Below are positions 10,740 through 25,500 of a DNA stretch of 64,000 nucleotides, piece after piece. The position numbers and the translations under genes were made by a program. This DNA comes from Mixophyes australis (Eukaryota; Chordata; Amphibia; Anura; Limnodynastidae). Numbering within the stretch: position 1 is the first letter of the stretch; each line of letters starts with the position of its first letter. The stretch lies in NCBI GenBank assembly GCA_036250195.1, contig JAVHZZ010000062.1, positions 186,001 to 250,000 of the forward strand. Reading direction: 5' to 3'. The notes beneath the pieces were generated by a model. That model was not told the DNA's origin and did not search any database. It saw nothing but the letters and a program-made list of their open reading frames with translations.

Positions 10740-13700
10740 ACAATGATTTACATCAATCCTTTTACATAATTCTTGTTTCTCATGACATTTCTAACATTGC
10801 CCACAATTATGAACTTTCTAAGTCTTTCTGAGCACGAGAAATTGCAAAACATAGTCATTTCTTCATTGCCGTCCAAAAACAACGCTTTTTTGCATTTCTG
10901 TCTCACTTTCTCTTGTAAACAATGATCTACATCAATCCTTTTACATAATTCTTGTTTCTCATGACATTTCTAACATTGCCCACAATTATCAACTTTCTAA
11001 GTCTTTCTGAGCAGGAGAAATCGCAAAACATAGTCATTTCTTCATTGCCGTCCAAAAACAACGCTTTTTTGCATTCCTGTCTCACTTTCTCTTAGAAACA
11101 ATGATTTACATCAATCCTTTTACATAATTCTTGTTTCTCATGACATTTCTAACATTGCCCACAATTATCAACTTTCTAAGTCTTTCTGAGCACGAGAAAT
11201 TGCAAAACATAGTCATTTCTTCATTGCCGTACAAAAACAACGCTTTTTTGCATTCCTGTCTCACTTTCTCTTGTAAACAATGATTTACATCAATCCTTTT
11301 ACATAATTCTTGTTTCTCATGACATTTCTAACATTGCCCACAATTATCAACTTTCTAAGTCTTTCTGAGCACGAGAAATCGCGAAATATAGTCATTTCTT
11401 CATTGCCGTCCAAAAACAACGCTTTTTTGCATTTCTGTCTCACTTTCTCTTGTAAACAATGATTTACATCAATCCTTTTACATAATTCTTGTTTCTCATG
11501 ACATTTCTAACATTGCCCACAATTATCAACTTTCTAAGTCTTTCTGAGCAGGAGAAATCGCAAAACATAGTCATTTCTTCATTGCCGTCCAAAAACAACG
11601 CTTTTTTGCATTCCTGTCTCACTTTCTCTTAGAAACAATGATTTACATCAATCCTTTTACATAATTCTTGTTTCTTATGACATTTCTAACATTGCCCACA
11701 ATTATCAACTTTCTAAGTCTTTCTGAGCACGAGAAATCGCGAAATATAGTCATTTCTTCATTGCCGTCCAAAAACAACGCTTTTTTGCATTTCTGTCTCA
11801 CTTTCTCTTGTAAACAATGATTTACATCAATCCTTTTACATAATTCTTGTTTCTCATGACATTTCTAACATTGCCCACAATTATCAACTTTCTAAGTCTT
11901 TCTGAGCAGGAGAAATCGCAAAACATAGTCATTTCTTCATTGCCGTCCAAAAACAACGCTTTTTTGCATTCCTGTCTCACTTTCTCTTAGAAACAATGAT
12001 TTACATCAATCCTTTTACATAATTCTTGTTTCTCATGACATTTCTAACATTGCCCACAATTATCAACTTTCTAAGTCTTTCTGAGCAGGAGAAATCGCAA
12101 AACATAGTCATTTCTTCATTGCCGTCCAAAAACAACGCTTTTTTGCATTCCTGTCTCACTTTCTCTTAGAAACAATGATTTACATCAATCCTTTTACATA
12201 ATTCTTGTTTCTCATGACATTTCTAACATTGCCCACAATTATCAACTTTCTAAGTCTTTCTGAGCACGAGAAATCGCGAAATATAGTCATTTCTTCATTG
12301 CCGTCCAAAAACAACGCTTTTTTGCATTTCTGTCTCACTTTCTCTTCTAAACAATGATTTACATCAATCCTTTTACATAATTCTTGTTTCTCATGACATT
12401 TCTAACATTGCCCACAATTATCAACTTTCTAAGTCTTTCTGAGCAGGAGAAATCGCAAAACATAGTCATTTCTTCATTGCCGTCCAAAAACAACGCTTTT
12501 TTGCATTCCTGTCTCACTTTCTCTTAGAAACAATGATTTACATCAATCCTTTTACATAATTCTTGTTTCTTATGACATTTCTAACATTGCCCACAATTAT
12601 CAACTTTCTAAGTCTTTCTGAGCACGAGAAATCGCGAAATATAGTCATTTCTTCATTGCCGTCCAAAAACAACGCTTTTTTGCATTTCTGTCTCACTTTC
12701 TCTTGTAAACAATGATTTACATCAATCCTTTTACATAATTCTTGTTTCTCATGACATTTCTAACATTGCCCACAATTATCAACTTTCTAAGTCTTTCTGA
12801 GCAGGAGAAATCGCAAAACATAGTCATTTCTTCATTGCCGTCCAAAAACAACGCTTTTTTGCATTCCTGTCTCACTTTCTCTTAGAAACAATGATTTACA
12901 TCAATCCTTTTACATAATTCTTGTTTCTCATGACATTTCTAACATTGCCCACAATTATCAACTTTCTAAGTCTTTCTGAGCAGGAGAAATCGCAAAACAT
13001 AGTCATTTCTTCATTGCCGTCCAAAAACAACGCTTTTTTGCATTCCTGTCTCACTTTCTCTTAGAAACAATGATTTACATCAATCCTTTTACATAATTCT
13101 TGTTTCTCATGACATTTCTAACATTGCCCACAATTATCAACTTTCTAAGTCTTTCTGAGCAGGAGAAATCGCAAAACATAGTCATTTCTTCATTGCCGTC
13201 CAAAAACAACGCTTTTTTGCATTCCTGTCTCACTTTCTCTTAGAAACAATGATTTACATCAATCCTTTTACATAATTCTTGTTTCTCATGACATTTCTAA
13301 CATTGCCCACAATTATCAACTTTCTAAGTCTTTCTGAGCAGGAGAAATCGCAAAACATAGTCATTTCTTCATTGCCGTCCAAAAACAACGCTTTTTTGCA
13401 TTCCTGTCTCACTTTCTCTTAGAAACAATGATTTACATCAATCCTTTTACATAATTCTTGTTTCTCATGACATTTCTAACATTGCCCACAATTATCAACT
13501 TTCTAAGTCTTTCTGAGCACGAGAAATCGCGAAATATAGTCATTTCTTCATTGCCGTCCAAAAACAACGCTTTTTTGCATTTCTGTCTCACTTTCTCTTG
13601 TAAACAATGATTTACATCAATCCTTTTACATAATTCTTGTTTCTCATGACATTTCTAACATTGCCCACAATTATCAACTTTCTAAGTCTTTCTGAGCAGG

Positions 13701-13961
13701 AGAAATCGCAAAACATAGTCATTTCTTCATTGCCGTCCAAAAACAACGCTTTTTTGCATTCCTGTCTCACTTTCTCTTAGAAACAATGATTTACATCAAT
13801 CCTTTTACATAATTCTTGTTTCTCATGACATTTCTAACATTGCCCACAATTATCAACTTTCTAAGTCTTTCTGAGCAGGAGAAATCGCAAAACATAGTCA
13901 TTTCTTCATTGCCGTCCAAAAACAACGCTTTTTTGCATTCCTGTCTCACTTTCTCTTAGAA
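10740..13961. repeat. gC-tA block 2, 18 monomers
   Basis: It starts with a C copy carrying G72 (G at 10811), then tA, D, B, A, uB, A, A, B, A, uB, A, A, A, A, B, A, A. The B at 12172 ends TTCTAA, a private change. The opening gC-tA-D-B-A-uB is shared with blocks at 27929 and 61225, and with the block at 43326 except that its last B lacks the u marker. Confidence 0.88.
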
Positions 13962-16900
13962 ACAATGATTTACATCAATCCTTTTACATAATTCTTGTTT
14001 CTCATGACATTTCTAACATTGCCCACAATTATCAACTTTCTAAGTCTTTCTGAGCACGAGAAATTGCAAAACATAGTCATTTCTTCATTGCCGTCCAAAA
14101 ACAACGCTTTTTTGCATTTCTGTCTCACTTTCTCTTGTAAACAATGATCTACATCAATCCTTTTACATAATTCTTGTTTCTCATGACATTTCTAACATTG
14201 CCCACAATTATCAACTTTCTAAGTCTTTCTGAGCAGGAGAAATCGCAAAACATAGTCATTTCTTCATTGCCGTCCAAAAACAACGCTTTTTTGCATTCCT
14301 GTCTCACTTTCTCTTAGAAACAATGATTTACATCAATCCTTTTACATAATTCTTGTTTCTCATGACATTTCTAACATTGCCCACAATTATCAACTTTCTA
14401 AGTCTTTCTGAGCACGAGAAATTGCAAAACATAGTCATTTCTTCATTGCCGTACAAAAACAACGCTTTTTTGCATTCCTGTCTCACTTTCTCTTGTAAAC
14501 AATGATTTACATCAATCCTTTTACATAATTCTTGTTTCTCATGACATTTCTAACATTGCCCACAATTATCAACTTTCTAAGTCTTTCTGAGCACGAGAAA
14601 TTGCAAAACATAGTCATTTCTTCATTGCCGTCCAAAAACAACGCTTTTTTGCATTCCTGTCTCACTTTCTCTTAGAAACAATGATTTACATCAATCCTTT
14701 TACATAATTCTTGTTTCTCATGACATTTCTAACATTGCCCACAATTATCAACTTTCTAAGTCTTTCTGAGCAGGAGAAATCGCAAAACATAGTCATTTCT
14801 TCATTGCCGTCCAAAAACAACGCTTTTTTGCATTCCTGTCTCACTTTCTCTTAGAAACAATGATTTACATCAATCCTTTTACATAATTCTTGTTTCTCAT
14901 GACATTTCTAACATTGCCCACAATTATCAACTTTCTAAGTCTTTCTGAGCACGAGAAATCGCGAAATATAGTCATTTCTTCATTGCCGTCCAAAAACAAC
15001 GCTTTTTTGCATTTCTGTCTCACTTTCTCTTGTAAACAATGATTTACATCAATCCTTTTACATAATTCTTGTTTCTCATGACATTTCTAACATTGCCCAC
15101 AATTATCAACTTTCTAAGTCTTTCTGAGCAGGAGAAATCGCAAAACATAGTCATTTCTTCATTGCCGTCCAAAAACAACGCTTTTTTGCATTCCTGTCTC
15201 ACTTTCTCTTAGAAACAATGATTTACATCAATCCTTTTACATAATTCTTGTTTCTCATGACATTTCTAACATTGCCCACAATTATCAACTTTCTAAGTCT
15301 TTCTGAGCAGGAGAAATCGCAAAACATAGTCATTTCTTCATTGCCGTCCAAAAACAACGCTTTTTTGCATTCCTGTCTCACTTTCTCTTAGAAACAATGA
15401 TTTACATCAATCCTTTTACATAATTCTTGTTTCTCATGACATTTCTAACATTGCCCACAATTATCAACTTTCTAAGTCTTTCTGAGCACGAGAAATCGCG
15501 AAATATAGTCATTTCTTCATTGCCGTCCAAAAACAACGCTTTTTTTGCATTTCTGTCTCACTTTCTCTTGTAAACAATGATTTACATCAATCCTTTTACA
15601 TAATTCTTGTTTCTCATGACATTTCTAACATTGCCCACAATTATCAACTTTCTAAGTCTTTCTGAGCAGGAGAAATCGCAAAACATAGTCATTTCTTCAT
15701 TGCCGTCCAAAAACAACGCTTTTTTGCATTCCTGTCTCACTTTCTCTTAGAAACAATGATTTACATCAATCCTTTTACATAATTCTTGTTTCTCATGACA
15801 TTTCTAACATTGCCCACAATTATCAACTTTCTAAGTATTTCTGAGCAGGAGAAATCGCAAAACATAGTCATTTCTTCATTGCCGTCCAAAAACAACGCTT
15901 TTTTGCATTCCTGTCTCACTTTCTCTTAGAAACAATGATTTACATCAATCCTTTTACATAATTCTTGTTTCTCATGACATTTCTAACATTGCCCACAATT
16001 ATCAACTTTCTAAGTCTTTCTGAGCAGGAGAAATCGCAAAACATAGTCATTTCTTCATTGCCGTCCAAAAACAACGCTTTTTTGCATTCCTGTCTCACTT
16101 TCTCTTAGAAACAATGATTTACATCAATCCTTTTACATAATTCTTATTTCTCATGACATTTCTAACATTGCCCACAATTATCAACTTTCTAAGTCTTTCT
16201 GAGCACGAGAAATTGCAAAACATAGTCATTTCTTCATTGCCGTACAAAAACAACGCTTTTTTGCATTCCTGTCTCACTTTCTCTTGTAAACAATGATTTA
16301 CATCAATCCTTTTACATAATTCTTGTTTCTCATGACATTTCTAACATTGCCCACAATTATCAACTTTCTAAGTCTTTCTGAGCACGAGAAATCGCGAAAT
16401 ATAGTCATTTCTTCATTGCCGTCCAAAAACAACGCTTTTTTGCATTTCTGTCTCACTTTCTCTTGTAAACAATGATTTACATCAATCCTTTTACATAATT
16501 CTTGTTTCTCATGACATTTCTAACATTGCCCACAATTATCAACTTTCTAAGTCTTTCTGAAGCAGGAGAAATCGCAAAACATAGTCATTTCTTCATTGCC
16601 GTCCAAAAACAACGCTTTTTTGCATTCCTGTCTCACTTTCTCTTAGAAACAATGATTTACATCAATCCTTTTACATAATTCTTGTTTCTTATGACATTTC
16701 TAACATTGCCCACAATTATCAACTTTCTAAGTCTTTCTGAGCACGAGAAATCGCGAAATATAGTCATTTCTTCATTGCCGTCCAAAAACAACGCTTTTTT
16801 GCATTTCTGTCTCACTTTCTCTTGTAAACAATGATTTACATCAATCCTTTTACATAATTCTTGTTTCTCATGACATTTCTAACATTGCCCACAATTATCA

Positions 16901-18080
16901 ACTTTCTAAGTCTTTCTGAGCAGGAGAAATCGCAAAACATAGTCATTTCTTCATTGCCGTCCAAAAACAACGCTTTTTTGCATTCCTGTCTCACTTTCTC
17001 TTAGAAACAATGATTTACATCAATCCTTTTACATAATTCTTGTTTCTCATGACATTTCTAACATTGCCCACAATTATCAACTTTCTAAGTCTTTCTGAGC
17101 AGGAGAAATCGCAAAACATAGTCATTTCTTCATTGCCGTCCAAAAACAACGCTTTTTTGCATTCCTGTCTCACTTTCTCTTAGAAACAATAATTTACATC
17201 AATCCTTTTACATAATTCTTGTTTCTCATGACATTTCTAACATTGCCCACAATTATCAACTTTCTAAGTCTTTCTGAGCAGGAGAAATCGCAAAACATAG
17301 TCATTTCTTCATTGCCGTCCAAAAACAACGCTTTTTTGCATTCCTGTCTCACTTTCTCTTAGAAACAATGATTTACATCAATCCTTTTACATAATTCTTG
17401 TTTCTCATGACATTTCTAACATTGCCCACAATTATCAACTTTCTAAGTCTTTCTGAGCAGGAGAAATCGCAAAACATAGTCATTTCTTCATTGCCGTCCA
17501 AAAACAACGCTTTTTTGCATTCCTGTCTCACTTTCTCTTAGAAACAATGATTTACATCAATCCTTTTACATAATTCTTGTTTCTCATGACATTTCTAACA
17601 TTGCCCACAATTATCAACTTTCTAAGTCTTTCTGAGCACGAGAAATCGCGAAATATAGTCATTTCTTCATTGCCGTCCAAAAACAACGCTTTTTTGCATT
17701 TCTGTCTCACTTTCTCTTGTAAACAATGATTTACATCAATCCTTTTACATAATTCTTGTTTCTCATGACATTTCTAACATTGCCCACAATTATCAACTTT
17801 CTAAGTCTTTCTGAGCAGGAGAAATCGCAAAACATAGTCATTTCTTCATTGCCGTCCAAAAACAACGCTTTTTTGCATTCCTGTCTCACTTTCTCTTAGA
17901 AACAATGATTTACATCAATCCTTTTACATAATTCTTGTTTCTCATGACATTTCTAACATTGCCCACAATTATCAACTTTCTAAGTCTTTCTGAGCAGGAG
18001 AAATCGCAAAACATAGTCATTTCTTCATTGCCGTCCAAAAACAACGCTTTTTTGCATTCCTGTCTCACTTTCTCTTAGAA
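13962..18080. repeat. C-tA block 3, 23 monomers; full cassette
   Basis: Order: C, tA, D, E, A, B, A, A, Bx, A, Aat, A, kD, B, A, uB, A, A, oA, A, B, A, A. This is the first full instance of the 16-monomer cassette that recurs downstream. Length is 23 x 179 plus 2. The two extra bases are a T in Bx (15394) and an A in the A copy at 16469, which reads TCTGAAGCAGG at about 16557-16567. Confidence 0.88.
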
Positions 18081-21000
18081 ACAATGATTTACATCAATCC
18101 TTTTACATAATTCTTGTTTCTCATGACATTTCTAACATTGCCCACAATTATCAACTTTCTAAGTCTTTCTGAGCACGAGAAATTGCAAAACATAGTCATT
18201 TCTTCATTGCCGTCCAAAAACAACGCTTTTTTGCATTTCTGTCTCACTTTCTCTTGTAAACAATGATCTACATCAATCCTTTTACATAATTCTTGTTTCT
18301 CATGACATTTCTAACATTGCCCACAATTATCAACTTTCTAAGTCTTTCTGAGCAGGAGAAATCGCAAAACATAGTCATTTCTTCATTGCCGTCCAAAAAC
18401 AACGCTTTTTTGCATTCCTGTCTCACTTTCTCTTAGAAACAATGATTTACATCAATCCTTTTACATAATTCTTGTTTCTCATGACATTTCTAACATTGCC
18501 CACAATTATCAACTTTCTAAGTCTTTCTGAGCACGAGAAATTGCAAAACATAGTCATTTCTTCATTGCCGTACAAAAACAACGCTTTTTTTGCATTCCTG
18601 TCTCACTTTCTCTTGTAAACAATGATTTACATCAATCCTTTTACATAATTCTTGTTTCTCATGACATTTCTAACATTGCCCACAATTATCAACTTTCTAA
18701 GTCTTTCTGAGCAGGAGAAATCGCAAAACATAGTCATTTCTTCATTGCCGTCCAAAAACAACGCTTTTTTGCATTTCTGTCTCACTTTCTCTTGTAAACA
18801 ATGATTTACATCAATCCTTTTACATAATTCTTGTTTCTCATGACATTTCTAACATTGCCCACAATTATCAACTTTCTAAGTCTTTCTGAGCAGGAGAAAT
18901 CGCAAAACATAGTCATTTCTTCATTGCCGTCCAAAAACAACGCTTTTTTGCATTCCTGTCTCACTTTCTCTTAGAAACAATGATTTACATCAATCCTTTT
19001 ACATAATTCTTGTTTCTCATGACATTTCTAACATTGCCCACAATTATCAACTTTCTAAGTCTTTCTGAGCAGGAGAAATCGCAAAACATAGTCATTTCTT
19101 CATTGCCGTCCAAAAACAACGCTTTTTTGCATTCCTGTCTCACTTTCTCTTAGAAACAATGATTTACATCAATCCTTTTACATAATTCTTGTTTCTCATG
19201 ACATTTCTAACATTGCCCACAATTATCAACTTTCTAAGTCTTTCTGAGCACGAGAAATCGCGAAATATAGTCATTTCTTCATTGCCGTCCAAAAACAACG
19301 CTTTTTTTGCATTTCTGTCTCACTTTCTCTTGTAAACAATGATTTACATCAATCCTTTTACATAATTCTTGTTTCTCATGACATTTCTAACATTGCCCAC
19401 AATTATCAACTTTCTAAGTCTTTCTGAGCAGGAGAAATCGCAAAACATAGTCATTTCTTCATTGCCGTCCAAAAACAACGCTTTTTTGCATTCCTGTCTC
19501 ACTTTCTCTTAGAAACAATGATTTACATCAATCCTTTTACATAATTCTTGTTTCTCATGACATTTCTAACATTGCCCACAATTATCAACTTTCTAAGTAT
19601 TTCTGAGCAGGAGAAATCGCAAAACATAGTCATTTCTTCATTGCCGTCCAAAAACAACGCTTTTTTGCATTCCTGTCTCACTTTCTCTTAGAAACAATGA
19701 TTTACATCAATCCTTTTACATAATTCTTGTTTCTCATGACATTTCTAACATTGCCCACAATTATCAACTTTCTAAGTCTTTCTGAGCAGGAGAAATCGCA
19801 AAACATAGTCATTTCTTCATTGCCGTCCAAAAACAACGCTTTTTTGCATTCCTGTCTCACTTTCTCTTAGAAACAATGATTTACATCAATCCTTTTACAT
19901 AATTCTTATTTCTCATGACATTTCTAACATTGCCCACAATTATCAACTTTCTAAGTCTTTCTGAGCACGAGAAATTGCAAAACATAGTCATTTCTTCATT
20001 GCCGTACAAAAACAACGCTTTTTTGCATTCCTGTCTCACTTTCTCTTGTAAACAATGATTTACATCAATCCTTTTACATAATTCTTGTTTCTCATGACAT
20101 TTCTAACATTGCCCACAATTATCAACTTTCTAAGTCTTTCTGAGCACGAGAAATCGCGAAATATAGTCATTTCTTCATTGCCGTCCAAAAACAACGCTTT
20201 TTTGCATTTCTGTCTCACTTTCTCTTGTAAACAATGATTTACATCAATCCTTTTACATAATTCTTGTTTCTCATGACATTTCTAACATTGCCCACAATTA
20301 TCAACTTTCTAAGTCTTTCTGAGCAGGAGAAATCGCAAAACATAGTCATTTCTTCATTGCCGTCCAAAAACAACGCTTTTTTGCATTCCTGTCTCACTTT
20401 CTCTTAGAAACAATGATTTACATCAATCCATTTACATAATTCTTGTTTCTTATGACATTTCTAACATTGCCCACAATTATCAACTTTCTAAGTCTTTCTG
20501 AGCACGAGAAATCGCGAAATATAGTCATTTCTTCATTGCCGTCCAAAAACAACGCTTTTTTGCATTTCTGTCTCACTTTCTCTTGTAAACAATGATTTAC
20601 ATCAATCCTTTTACATAATTCTTGTTTCTCATGACATTTCTAACATTGCCCACAATTATCAACTTTCTAAGTCTTTCTGAGCAGGAGAAATCGCAAAACA
20701 TAGTCATTTCTTCATTGCCGTCCAAAAACAACGCTTTTTTGCATTCCTGTCTCACTTTCTCTTAGAAACAATGATTTACATCAATCCTTTTACATAATTC
20801 TTGTTTCTCATGACATTTCTAACATTGCCCACAATTATCAACTTTCTAAGTCTTTCTGAGCAGGAGAAATCGCAAAACATAGTCATTTCTTCATTGCCGT
20901 CCAAAAACAACGCTTTTTTGCATTCCTGTCTCACTTTCTCTTAGAAACAATGATTTACATCAATCCTTTTACATAATTCTTGTTTCTCATGACATTTCTA

Positions 21001-22557
21001 ACATTGCCCACAATTATCAACTTTCTAAGTCTTTCTGAGCAGGAGAAATCGCAAAACATAGTCATTTCTTCATTGCCGTCCAAAAACAACGCTTTTTTGC
21101 ATTCCTGTCTCACTTTCTCTTAGAAACAATGATTTACATCAATCCTTTTACATAATTCTTGTTTCTCATGACATTTCTAACATTGCCCACAATTATCAAC
21201 TTTCTAAGTCTTTCTGAGCACGAGAAATCGCGAAATATAGTCATTTCTTCATTGCCGTCCAAAAACAACGCTTTTTTGCATTTCTGTCTCACTTTCTCTT
21301 GTAAACAATGATTTACATCAATCCTTTTACATAATTCTTGTTTCTCATGACATTTCTAACATTGCCCACAATTATCAACTTTCTAAGTCTTTCTGAGCAG
21401 GAGAAATCGCAAAACATAGTCATTTCTTCATTGCCGTCCAAAAACAACGCTTTTTTGCATTCCTGTCTCACTTTCTCTTAGAAACAATGATTTACATCAA
21501 TCCTTTTACATAATTCTTGTTTCTCATGACATTTCTAACATTGCCCACAATTATCAACTTTCTAAGTCTTTCTGAGCAGGAGAAATCGCAAAACATAGTC
21601 ATTTCTTCATTGCCGTCCAAAAACAACGCTTTTTTGCATTCCTGTCTCACTTTCTCTTAGAAACAATAATTTACATCAATCCTTTTACATAATTCTTGTT
21701 TCTCATGACATTTCTAACATTGCCCACAATTATCAACTTTCTAAGTCTTTCTGAGCAGGAGAAATCGCAAAACATAGTCATTTCTTCATTGCCGTCCAAA
21801 AACAACGCTTTTTTGCATTCCTGTCTCACTTTCTCTTAGAAACAATGATTTACATCAATCCTTTTACATAATTCTTGTTTCTCATGACATTTCTAACATT
21901 GCCCACAATTATCAACTTTCTAAGTCTTTCTGAGCAGGAGAAATCGCAAAACATAGTCATTTCTTCATTGCCGTCCAAAAACAACGCTTTTTTGCATTCC
22001 TGTCTCACTTTCTCTTAGAAACAATGATTTACATCAATCCTTTTACATAATTCTTGTTTCTCATGACATTTCTAACATTGCCCACAATTATCAACTTTCT
22101 AAGTCTTTCTGAGCACGAGAAATCGCGAAATATAGTCATTTCTTCATTGCCGTCCAAAAACAACGCTTTTTTGCATTTCTGTCTCACTTTCTCTTGTAAA
22201 CAATGATTTACATCAATCCTTTTACATAATTCTTGTTTCTCATGACATTTCTAACATTGCCCACAATTATCAACTTTCTAAGTCTTTCTGAGCAGGAGAA
22301 ATCGCAAAACATAGTCATTTCTTCATTGCCGTCCAAAAACAACGCTTTTTTGCATTCCTGTCTCACTTTCTCTTAGAAACAATGATTTACATCAATCCTT
22401 TTACATAATTCTTGTTTCTCATGACATTTCTAACATTGCCCACAATTATCAACTTTCTAAGTCTTTCTGAGCAGGAGAAATCGCAAAACATAGTCATTTC
22501 TTCATTGCCGTCCAAAAACAACGCTTTTTTGCATTCCTGTCTCACTTTCTCTTAGAA
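18081..22557. repeat. C-tA block 4, 25 monomers; cassette with mosaic monomer
   Basis: Order: C, tA, D with seven T, hybrid, A, A, Bx, A, Aat, A, kD, B, A, cuB, A, A, A, B, A, A, oA, A, B, A, A. Where the other cassettes have E-A-B after D, this one has a single mosaic monomer (18619-18797): A-like in its first two thirds (G96, A107, C111) and B-like at its end (T158, GT176). That fits loss of two monomers by unequal exchange. The c marker (A21) on uB first appears here (20410). Confidence 0.87.
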
Positions 22558-25500
22558 ACAATGATTTACATCAATCCTTTTACATAATTCTTGTTTCTCA
22601 TGACATTTCTAACATTGCCCACAATTATCAACTTTCTAAGTCTTTCTGAGCACGAGAAATTGCAAAACATAGTCATTTCTTCATTGCCGTCCAAAAACAA
22701 CGCTTTTTTGCATTTCTGTCTCACTTTCTCTTGTAAACAATGATCTACATCAATCCTTTTACATAATTCTTGTTTCTCATGACATTTCTAACATTGCCCA
22801 CAATTATCAACTTTCTAAGTCTTTCTGAGCAGGAGAAATCGCAAAACATAGTCATTTCTTCATTGCCGTCCAAAAACAACGCTTTTTTGCATTCCTGTCT
22901 CACTTTCTCTTAGAAACAATGATTTACATCAATCCTTTTACATAATTCTTGTTTCTCATGACATTTCTAACATTGCCCACAATTATCAACTTTCTAAGTC
23001 TTTCTGAGCACGAGAAATTGCAAAACATAGTCATTTCTTCATTGCCGTACAAAAACAACGCTTTTTTGCATTCCTGTCTCACTTTCTCTTGTAAACAATG
23101 ATTTACATCAATCCTTTTACATAATTCTTGTTTCTCATGACATTTCTAACATTGCCCACAATTATCAACTTTCTAAGTCTTTCTGAGCACGAGAAATTGC
23201 AAAACATAGTCATTTCTTCATTGCCGTCCAAAAACAACGCTTTTTTGCATTCCTGTCTCACTTTCTCTTAGAAACAATGATTTACATCAATCCTTTTACA
23301 TAATTCTTGTTTCTCATGACATTTCTAACATTGCCCACAATTATCAACTTTCTAAGTCTTTCTGAGCAGGAGAAATCGCAAAACATAGTCATTTCTTCAT
23401 TGCCGTCCAAAAACAACGCTTTTTTGCATTCCTGTCTCACTTTCTCTTAGAAACAATGATTTACATCAATCCTTTTACATAATTCTTGTTTCTCATGACA
23501 TTTCTAACATTGCCCACAATTATCAACTTTCTAAGTCTTTCTGAGCACGAGAAATCGCGAAATATAGTCATTTCTTCATTGCCGTCCAAAAACAACGCTT
23601 TTTTGCATTTCTGTCTCACTTTCTCTTGTAAACAATGATTTACATCAATCCTTTTACATAATTCTTGTTTCTCATGACATTTCTAACATTGCCCACAATT
23701 ATCAACTTTCTAAGTCTTTCTGAGCAGGAGAAATCGCAAAACATAGTCATTTCTTCATTGCCGTCCAAAAACAACGCTTTTTTGCATTCCTGTCTCACTT
23801 TCTCTTAGAAACAATGATTTACATCAATCCTTTTACATAATTCTTGTTTCTCATGACATTTCTAACATTGCCCACAATTATCAACTTTCTAAGTCTTTCT
23901 GAGCAGGAGAAATCGCAAAACATAGTCATTTCTTCATTGCCGTCCAAAAACAACGCTTTTTTGCATTCCTGTCTCACTTTCTCTTAGAAACAATGATTTA
24001 CATCAATCCTTTTACATAATTCTTGTTTCTCATGACATTTCTAACATTGCCCACAATTATCAACTTTCTAAGTCTTTCTGAGCACGAGAAATCGCGAAAT
24101 ATAGTCATTTCTTCATTGCCGTCCAAAAACAACGCTTTTTTTGCATTTCTGTCTCACTTTCTCTTGTAAACAATGATTTACATCAATCCTTTTACATAAT
24201 TCTTGTTTCTCATGACATTTCTAACATTGCCCACAATTATCAACTTTCTAAGTCTTTCTGAGCAGGAGAAATCGCAAAACATAGTCATTTCTTCATTGCC
24301 GTCCAAAAACAACGCTTTTTTGCATTCCTGTCTCACTTTCTCTTAGAAACAATGATTTACATCAATCCTTTTACATAATTCTTGTTTCTCATGACATTTC
24401 TAACATTGCCCACAATTATCAACTTTCTAAGTATTTCTGAGCAGGAGAAATCGCAAAACATAGTCATTTCTTCATTGCCGTCCAAAAACAACGCTTTTTT
24501 GCATTCCTGTCTCACTTTCTCTTAGAAACAATGATTTACATCAATCCTTTTACATAATTCTTATTTCTCATGACATTTCTAACATTGCCCACAATTATCA
24601 ACTTTCTAAGTCTTTCTGAGCACGAGAAATTGCAAAACATAGTCATTTCTTCATTGCCGTACAAAAACAACGCTTTTTTGCATTCCTGTCTCACTTTCTC
24701 TTGTAAACAATGATTTACATCAATCCTTTTACATAATTCTTGTTTCTCATGACATTTCTAACATTGCCCACAATTATCAACTTTCTAAGTCTTTCTGAGC
24801 ACGAGAAATCGCGAAATATAGTCATTTCTTCATTGCCGTCCAAAAACAACGCTTTTTTGCATTTCTGTCTCACTTTCTCTTGTAAACAATGATTTACATC
24901 AATCCTTTTACATAATTCTTGTTTCTCATGACATTTCTAACATTGCCCACAATTATCAACTTTCTAAGTCTTTCTGAGCAGGAGAAATCGCAAAACATAG
25001 TCATTTCTTCATTGCCGTCCAAAAACAACGCTTTTTTGCATTCCTGTCTCACTTTCTCTTAGAAACAATGATTTACATCAATCCATTTACATATTTCTTG
25101 TTTCTTATGACATTTCTAACATTGCCCACAATTATCAACTTTCTAAGTCTTTCTGAGCACGAGAAATCGCGAAATATAGTCATTTCTTCATTGCCGTCCA
25201 AAAACAACGCTTTTTTGCATTTCTGTCTCACTTTCTCTTGTAAACAATGATTTACATCAATCCTTTTACATAATTCTTGTTTCTCATGACATTTCTAACA
25301 TTGCCCACAATTATCAACTTTCTAAGTCTTTCTGAGCAGGAGAAATCGCAAAACATAGTCATTTCTTCATTGCCGTCCAAAAACAACGCTTTTTTGCATT
25401 CCTGTCTCACTTTCTCTTAGAAACAATGATTTACATCAATCCTTTTACATAATTCTTGTTTCTCATGACATTTCTAACATTGCCCACAATTATCAACTTT

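Noticed and set aside
25068..25250. Open reading frame of 60 codons
   Set aside because: It exists because a single A-to-T change at 25094 removes a TAA in one cuB monomer. All other cuB copies keep the stop.
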